Origin: Periconia sp. R9002
Taxonomy: Eukaryota > Ascomycota > Dothideomycetes > Pleosporales > Periconiaceae
Reading direction: 5' to 3'
Assembly: GCA_023627715.1 (NCBI GenBank)
Contig: JAMAHW010000027.1
Span: 124,001-188,000, forward strand
Length of the DNA stretch: 64,000 bases
Shown one piece after another: positions 57,788 through 64,000 of the stretch. The position numbers and the translations under genes were made by a program. Below the pieces are notes generated by a model, which saw nothing but the letters and a program-made list of their open reading frames with translations, had not been told where the DNA came from and searched no databases. Every line of letters begins with the position of its first letter. Within the stretch, counting starts at the first letter, position 1.

Positions 57788-58490
57788 ATGCCTGCAGATA
57801 GTACAGGACGCGAGCAGCACCTCGTCGTGCGTTTCGACTTTCTTCGTGAGCCCGGTATCCTAACCAATTGCATCGGCATCGTCAAGGACAGTGACCCCTG
57901 TGAGTAAACAATATCTTCCTTCCTTCTCTTTGTTGGTTGAATCCCACTGACTCTGTACATGTAGTCAACTGGTTCCTGGGCGAATTCTTTGTTGCAACGT
58001 CTACGGCCAGCTTCAAAACGGACGTAGATGGCTTCGCGCTCGGTTGGAAGCCGACAGAGGTTCAGAAAATGTTAATGGAGGACTTGAATCACGTCGAGGT
58101 TCTGATTCACCGCGACCGTGGTGAGCGCGCTACTTTCGATGTGGAGGAGCTGGGTACAATCATCAGAATCCTGAAGGGTACCAAGCCACTGTTCGACGAG
58201 TACGCCATTCTGCGCGATGTAAGAGCCACGACTCCTTGTTCCCTAGATTTGGAAGCTGACTATCTTTCTAGCTTTGCGTTGAGCCATATCTACAAGGGCG
58301 CTTTGGTGAAGATAGCACCTTTGGCACCTGGTCAGATGCTTGCTCATACAAGTTGGGCGCCGACGCTGGTGTAGATCTTGTGTGGAAGAAGGTGGGAACC
58401 GACGGCGCTCTGCTGCCTCTACAGAGCAAGAAGACCCACCTGCGCCAGCAGTCGACGGACGTGAAAGGGAAACGGGAAACACGGGCATAA
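57788..58490 (+). CDS. Conserved-looking protein of unknown function
   Basis: Exons 57788..57899, 57965..58218, 58272..58490; 194 aa. I cannot name the family. The first two thirds look compact and globular: HLVVRFDFLREPGILTNCIG, FNWFLGEFFVATSTASFK, DVDGFALGWKPTEVQKMLM, EDLNHVEVLIHRDRGERATF, VEELGTIIRILKGTKPLFDE, then LCVEPYLQGRFGEDSTFGTW. There is no signal peptide or membrane segment. The end is Lys/Gln-rich and disordered. All three exons join in frame (phase 1, then phase 0; CTGTACATGTAG and CTTTCTAG acceptors). Intron 1 donor is GTGAGT, intron 2 donor GTAAGA. A globular, spliced and acidic/aromatic protein of this kind is likely real; the function is not predicted. Confidence 0.72.
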
Positions 58491-59307
58491 GCAAGGCCTT
58501 ACTGAATGAGCATGTACAGCTCGTGAATGGGAGTATTTGCCTGCAAAGACTGCAGCGCATGGGGGTTTGAGGAACTTTGTCTTGCCAGAAGTGCGAGCAA
58601 CTCAAACAATCCAGTAATATACCCATTCCAATGAGATACCCATCGAATACATTTTGTGTAAGAATATCGTGCGTGTAGAAAAAGAAACACTATTTCCTTG
58701 CTCTTTCATTCTTGAAGACGTCCAAACGTGGTGACGGTGGCTTTGTTGAAGTGGAGAAAAGGTTGGTCGGAGCAAAGACGGCTTGAGTGGACCGCAAGGC
58801 GCTACGTGCGGGACGAATGGCTGGGATGTCACGTCACGTGCAATTACATTACCTTTACAATGATTGATTGATGGGCTCCCGAGAAACGAGATGGGGTCGG
58901 CCGCACTAGGCTTCGACGGTTACCTGTGTACCCTACCTGCAGACATAACTCTCAGCTGTTGACATCTATCCTGCATCCTGTCCCCGACATGTCACCTTCT
59001 TAATCACAACTTACATCCATATTATACAAACACTCCACACCTTTTGCCACAGTCAGGAGTCACGAGTTTGCGTGTGCCAAAGTCCGCGATCGGCCAGCAC
59101 TGGAGTGCTGCGTCATCTGCTTGCTGCCTCTACCCTGCACATCCTGTGCTCCCTGTACAGCCGCCCGCCTCACCGACTGCTGACCAGCTCGCACCGCTTC
59201 ACCCGCTGCCCACGCCGAGGCTCCAGCACCCGACAACAAAACCCACCTGAGTTGCCTGCGGGAAGCTCTCTAGGCACGCGAACACCTCTCTTCCCCCATC
59301 AACCGCC
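58491..59307. other. Intergenic, upstream of the Pns1-like gene
   Basis: About 820 bp. A CACGTG core lies at 58835-58840 within TCACGTCACGTG. From 58950 the plus strand is pyrimidine-rich and probably the 5' UTR. A 110-codon frame at 59072-59404 runs through this leader and is not supported as a gene. Confidence 0.5.
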
Positions 59308-61686
59308 ATGTTCTCCGAATGTAAGCCTGGCATACCCTTATCATGCCCATGTGACAATCCGCCGCGCCTCTTGTCTCAACCCAACCACAACCTCGTGTGA
59401 CTGACCAGCGTGCTCGTAGATGCCTCCAAATTCTTATCCCAGTCGCAGTCGCGCCTCTCTTTTGGCCAGCAAGACTCGCCTCTGCCCCATCACCCTTCAG
59501 ACAGACACCACCCATCCTCGCGATCGCGAGCAACATCGGGCTACCTACCTCGACGAAACATGCCGAACCCATACAACTCTCAAGCCATGTCTCGCTTTGC
59601 CTTTGCCTCGCGAACCTCAAACGCTCCGGCTCCCTTGTTCTACTCAGCGACCGACGACTTCCGGGAGGAGGACGACCACGAGGAACACGATCGTGAGATG
59701 GCCGACCACTATGCACTCCAGCGATCGCGGCGGCAGTTTGGCGCGAGTAACCTTTCTGAGTCATCCGAGGTGGATGACGATATAGCACCAAAATCGGACC
59801 ATGAAGCAGATGTCGATACTGCCGAGGATCAGGGTGGATACGGCATGGGCCGGGGCATAAAGAGCTCGTGGATAGGGAGCAGACCTACCGCTACCCGCGG
59901 ACGTTCTACAACGGTTACAGGCCTGGATCCTGAAGATAGGGATCAAAGCGTTCCGTTATCTGAATCAAGTGGGCCAAGTAGTAAAGGGAAAGGCAAACTA
60001 GTCGATGTGGAGCTCGAATCCACCGACCGGGACAGCTTGGACGAAGTAGAGCCGGATGAAGTCTTGCGCGAGCACGACAATCAGCCAGCATCATACCAAC
60101 AGTTTCGAGATATGCCTAAGCGCGAACGGACCCGAATGCCACTCCGGACCACACTACCTATCCCACAAGAAACTGACGAAGACACCTTTCTCAAGCACCC
60201 ACGCCCAACAAGTCCCGATCGAGAATCAGTGCCACAAATTGTAGCCGTGGAACCGATGACACCTCCTAGGCACAACTTCTTCTGGGCCGAATTATTCGTC
60301 ATCGCCAAATGTTCTATATTAGCAGTCTCATTTCTATCATTGCTACAGGAATCATCTCCTGACAAGAAACATCCCCTCGGGGACACTATATACACAGTGC
60401 TACGCGCATCCTTCCACCTGATCGCTGTATATTCGGTGGTATCTGTCGCGGTAGGCTTGTTATGGCTCGCGCTGCTAAAATCCTTCGCACGAAGTTTGAT
60501 CTCACTAATCCTCATCGCCGTGCCAACCATCTCCTTCTCCTTCTGCCTCTACCCCTTCATCTCCAGTTACAAAGGTTCATGGCATGGGGATAGCCTCCAG
60601 GACAAGTTGATGCGATGGATGTCTCTTGGGCCCCTCATCTTCGCTCTCTCCTGGGTTTATACAATTGTAAAAGCACGCCATTCGGTCAACAAAGCAGTGA
60701 GCATGTTGGAGTTCTCGGTTGATATCTTGAAGGCGCAACCCTACCTCTTCGGTGTAGGAATTGGATCGTTAGTGTGCGTAGTGGCTTACTCGTGGCTCTG
60801 GATCCTCATGTTCACCCGACTTTTCCTTGGAGGCCATTTCACGAATTCCGGATGGGTAATCAACTTGAGCACATGGTGGCTCGGAGCTGTCTTCTTCCTG
60901 GATTATTTCTGGACGCTGAGTGTGTTCGCTGGTGTACAACGAGCCACAGCTGCGGCAGCTGTTTCGCAATGGTACTTTCACCGCAACACCCTTCCAGCGC
61001 CTTCATCTCGGGCGGTCATTCAGGCCTCATTAGTCCACGCGTCGTACACTATGGCTGGGACAATTTGTCTCGCCACGCTTCTATCCCTACTTATACGATT
61101 GCCTTTGGTCATTCTTCCTCGAAGGTTATCCGGGCTCATTAGTATGTGCGCATATTCGATCATTCCGTCTCCCATTGCCGCAATGACGAATCCACTTACC
61201 TTGACATACGCATCTATCCACGGCGTGCCTCTTACGGAAGCGGCACGGGGTATATCGGACATGACATTTATCTCCCCAAACTCACCTTCCACGACCCTAG
61301 GACCCAGATCATTTGCCCCTCATCGCCGCCCATCTCTTCAATCATATCGCCTGGCCAAACTACTCCTGCATGCGATACGATGGACCCTAACACTCGCTCT
61401 CGCCTTCGGCGGCTGGGTTTCGACGGCCAGGATGCTCAAATTCAATAACGGCTCCGTGCCGTACACGGGGAGTCTTTACGCATATGTGGTTGGCATTATT
61501 AGCGGAGCCATTGGCTGGGGTGCTTTGGGTGCGATGGAAGGCGTGCTGGGCGGAATTTTGGACGCAGTGCTAATTTGCTGGGGAAGCGAAGTGGGCCGCG
61601 ATGGAGACGGTCAGGCAAGGTATTGCGTGGATGCCGGGGCTCTGTTCGGAAATGAAGTGACTGGCCAGCGACGGTACGAGGCGTGA
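59308..61686 (+). CDS. PNS1: Choline-transporter-like membrane protein, Pns1/CTL family
   Basis: Exons 59308..59320 and 59420..61686; 759 aa. Start MFSE-YASKFLSQSQSRLS is formed by joining a 13-nt first exon over a 99-bp intron. The first 280 residues are disordered and acidic. The remainder has about ten hydrophobic segments (IAKCSILAVSFLSLL; ASFHLIAVYSVVSVAVGLLW; LYPFISSY; LFGVGIGSLVCVVAYSWLW; TWWLGAVFFLDYFW). The VQRATAAAAVSQWYFHR stretch and ARGISDMTFISP fit the DUF580/CTL pattern of fungal Pns1. Animal CTL proteins move choline; in yeasts Pns1 is not needed for choline uptake, so substrate is open. Without the tiny exon the start would be misplaced to 59410. Confidence 0.85.
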
Positions 61687-62069
61687 TGGCCAAGCAGTTT
61701 CTTGCATTGACTTGGATCTTGCACAATGAATTGGAGTTTGGTTACTTGGATTTTAAGATACTCAGGCATAGCCACGGCGCCCTAGATTATATGAGATTGC
61801 TTTATTGAGAGAATTTAGACAGAATTTTGCTATGTTTTTTATTGGAAGCATCACTACTATCACAAAATTCATCCTATGAATGGTAGAAACACCGTGCATA
61901 TCGTAACCTACATACCTACCCTTTGTATGTGACTTTAGATGTAATTCTACGCTAACATAGATCGAGCTTAGTGCGATATCCTACATAAACGTCATTGATA
62001 TCATCAGCCTCTTAAATGTACCTTTGAAATGCGTACATGTAAGAATCATCACACCTCACCCACTTCCCA
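61687..62069. other. Intergenic, upstream of the DHH gene
   Basis: About 380 bp between two plus-strand genes, AT-rich, with no ACGCGT box and nothing coding. Confidence 0.45.
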
Positions 62070-63623
62070 ATGTTTATGAGCTGTAGAATAATCCACAGTG
62101 CCACAAAAAATACTCCAATATTTTCCTCTCTGACCAATCAGCTTCGCCTATTCTCCACTTTCCCCAAACTCCTCATGGCAACTCCATTGAAGCGGAAAGC
62201 GGTAAAGTCGCTCGAATCGCCTAGGCCTAGTAAAACAAAGAAGAAAACTGTGGAGATTCCCGAATATCATCTTGCAGAGTCAAGACGGGATGAGGGTGGT
62301 GAGATTGTTTGGCCGGCGAGGAGTGCGCAAATTGAACGGGCGAGAGAGATTATCAGAGAGTGGTATGTAATACCTTTTTGGTGTGTTATGGATTAAACAG
62401 ATGGAGAGCCTCTGAAAAATCAAACTTGTAAATATTCCATAGATAACAATGGCTGACGACATTTCAGCGCCCAAGCAAAAAAGCCGACTCTAATTCTTCC
62501 CGACAAAGACGCAGACGGTTTATCATCTGGAGCAATTCTACACCACACTCTGACCGCTCTTGGACTACCTCAATCTCTGATATCAGTCTACTTCCCGCCC
62601 AAGGGCAGCAACATCCATGATTATTCGACTCGGGAAGCAATATCCACCTCACCTCCACCATCTTACATCTTCGTCCTAGACCAAGGCAGTCGAAAAACTC
62701 GAGCATTAATCGAAACTCCCCATACATGCCTCATCATTGACCACCACTTCGCCGAAGAAGGCGGATTTCCCCAAGACGCAGACTACGTGACCGCCCACGA
62801 CTGTCCACCCGTAGCCACTAGCTCGCTCCTCACCTACCACATCTGCTCGCCCTTAAGCCCAGAAATCCACGTTAAAATCTCCTGGCTCGCTGCACTGGGG
62901 ACCCATGGCGACCTCGGCACGACACTAAAATGGCTTCCACCTTTCCCGGACATGACCGCAACTTTCAAAGCACACTCCAAGAAAAGCATCAACGACGCTG
63001 TGAGCCGCGTCAACGCACCCCGTCGATCCGCGGCCTACAACGTCTCCTCCGCCTGGGATGCAGTCCTCGCTGCAGAAACCCCCTCCGTGCTTGCAACCAA
63101 CGAAGCCCTCCTGGCCGCGGGCGCAGAAGTCCGCGAGGAGACCGAACGCTGGGCCCGTGTCCCCCCACGCTTCTCCAAAGACGCTACCATCGCCGTACTG
63201 ACTATAAATTGCGCCGCTCAAATACACCCCCTCATCGCCACGCGCTGGGCCGGCTTCCTCAAATCCGACAAGCTCGAGATCGTCATGTGCGCTAACGAAG
63301 GATATCTCCCTGGTATGGTGAACTTCTCGTGCCGGGTGGCAAGGAACGCGCGTGCAAGAGACGGCGAAGAGAAGGTGGATATTATTCGGAAATTGGAGGG
63401 TTTGGTAGAAGGAGATGAGGCGTTGAGGGAGCGGCTTGGGGAGAGTTTCGCGAGGGGGCATAAGGAGGCTAGCGGTGGGATTGTGAGGAGGGAGGTTTGG
63501 GAAGAGTTGTATAAGATAATGGGGGTCGGGGAGAATGTTAAGGGGAAGAAGGAAGGGAAGGAGAAGGAGAAGAAGGCGGTGCAAAAGAACACTCTGACGA
63601 ATTACTTTGTTAAGGCGTCGTGA
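62070..63623 (+). CDS. DHH-family phosphoesterase (RecJ-like) with PIP-box-like tail
   Basis: Exons 62070..62362 and 62468..63623; 482 aa from the first ATG or 447 aa from 62175. DHH-family members cut phosphodiester or phosphoanhydride bonds (RecJ nuclease, exopolyphosphatase). The motifs are intact: PDKDADG (D112, D114), VLDQGS, IDHH (189-191) and THGD. The 3' part (about 250-445) fits a DHHA1-like domain, with MVNFSCRVARNARARDG as a substrate loop. The extreme C-terminus KNTLTNYF resembles a PCNA-interacting peptide (K in place of Q). The first ATG adds RIIHSATKNTPIFSSL and RLFSTFPKLL, a mitochondrial-type leader; the second, MATPLKRKAVKS, exposes a nuclear-type signal. The 105-bp intron keeps the frame. 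Confidence 0.8.
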
Positions 63624-64000
63624 ATGTTTTGAAGGGGATGGGGAGAGCATATTGTTGCATATACCCTGCGCAACAGAAAATTTACTAGTTGATACGTCAT
63701 CGCTTTTAGGCTCATATGCGAAATGTTCATGCTATCTCCCTTGATTTGTGGAGATGAATTTGTGGACATTGCTGCGACCCATGGTTGTTGCTTAGACAGT
63801 AATGACAAATGACGGATTTTATTTTTCGCGATCGTTAATCGGAAGAAGTGTTCCTAGCCTGAGGAACGGTTCGGGGAAGGGTAGAGAAGAAGGGTAGAGA
63901 AGGAGGAGTGACAGCAGGGGAGGGAGGAGTAGAATCATCACGGAAGGGGAGGGGGAGTGGCGGTATGGGAGAGGGAGATGTAGAGGCGTCGCACCTAGGG
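63624..64000. other. 3' flank, purine-rich end of window
   Basis: The last 160 bases are nearly all purine on the plus strand (GGGGAAGGG, AGAGAAGG, GGAGGAGT). This could be a promoter or 5' UTR read on the minus strand of a gene beyond the window. No gene is complete here. Confidence 0.4.

Overview
The window is nuclear DNA of a filamentous ascomycete (Pezizomycotina). The evidence is gene density (about 19 genes in 64 kb on both strands), short GT-AG introns of 46 to 136 bp that often carry a CTRAY-type branch point, and proteins that are fungal in type: a Zn2Cys6 regulator, a Pns1-type choline-transporter-like protein and an EDC4/Pdc1-type decapping scaffold. A Leotiomycete is my weak guess. 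I saw no prokaryotic operons, no CRISPR array, no rRNA or convincing tRNA gene, and no intact transposon.

Layout. 1.6-6.0 kb (-): EDC4-like decapping scaffold. 6.5-8.8 kb (-): cytosolic endo-beta-N-acetylglucosaminidase (GH85), divergent from an ERD2/KDEL receptor (9.2-10.2 kb, +). 10.96-12.2 kb (+): a retSDR-like dehydrogenase. 13.9-15.3 kb (+): a fungal multi-pass membrane protein. A 4.1-kb gene-free stretch follows, then a disordered protein (19.5-20.4 kb, -), RNase H2 subunit A (21.2-22.3 kb, -) divergent from eIF2D/TMA64 (23-25 kb, +), a THEM6-like thioesterase-fold protein (25.4-26.6 kb, +), an unknown CaaX-ended protein (27.5-28.9 kb, +) and a 1404-residue PARP-domain protein (29.8-34.1 kb, +).

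After an AT-rich gap with a diverged duplication and a small hypothetical gene come 4-hydroxyphenylpyruvate dioxygenase (36.4-37.7 kb, -), a divergent TTC36-like TPR protein (38.5-39.2 kb, +) and a Zn2Cys6 regulator (39.3-41.9 kb, -). In mammals TTC36 is a reported partner and stabiliser of HPPD, so this trio may be a small tyrosine-catabolism locus. A 3.3-kb gap then leads to a ZIP metal transporter (45.2-46.5 kb, -) divergent from a Mn-type CDF transporter (48.2-49.8 kb, +). Next are two divergent hypothetical genes that look like distant paralogues (50.6-52.8 kb), a Ser-rich hypothetical protein (53.6-54.2 kb), a Rab GTPase with an interswitch insertion (56.2-57.0 kb, -), a conserved-looking unknown (57.8-58.5 kb, +), a Pns1/CTL membrane protein (59.3-61.7 kb, +) and a DHH phosphoesterase with a PIP-box-like tail and two possible starts (62.1-63.6 kb, +).

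Most gene models were rebuilt by hand from splice signals, and every reported joined exon set keeps frame. Several first coding exons are tiny (13, 19, 21 and 22 nt) and three introns are multiples of three with no stop, so automatic gene calls here are likely to contain errors.
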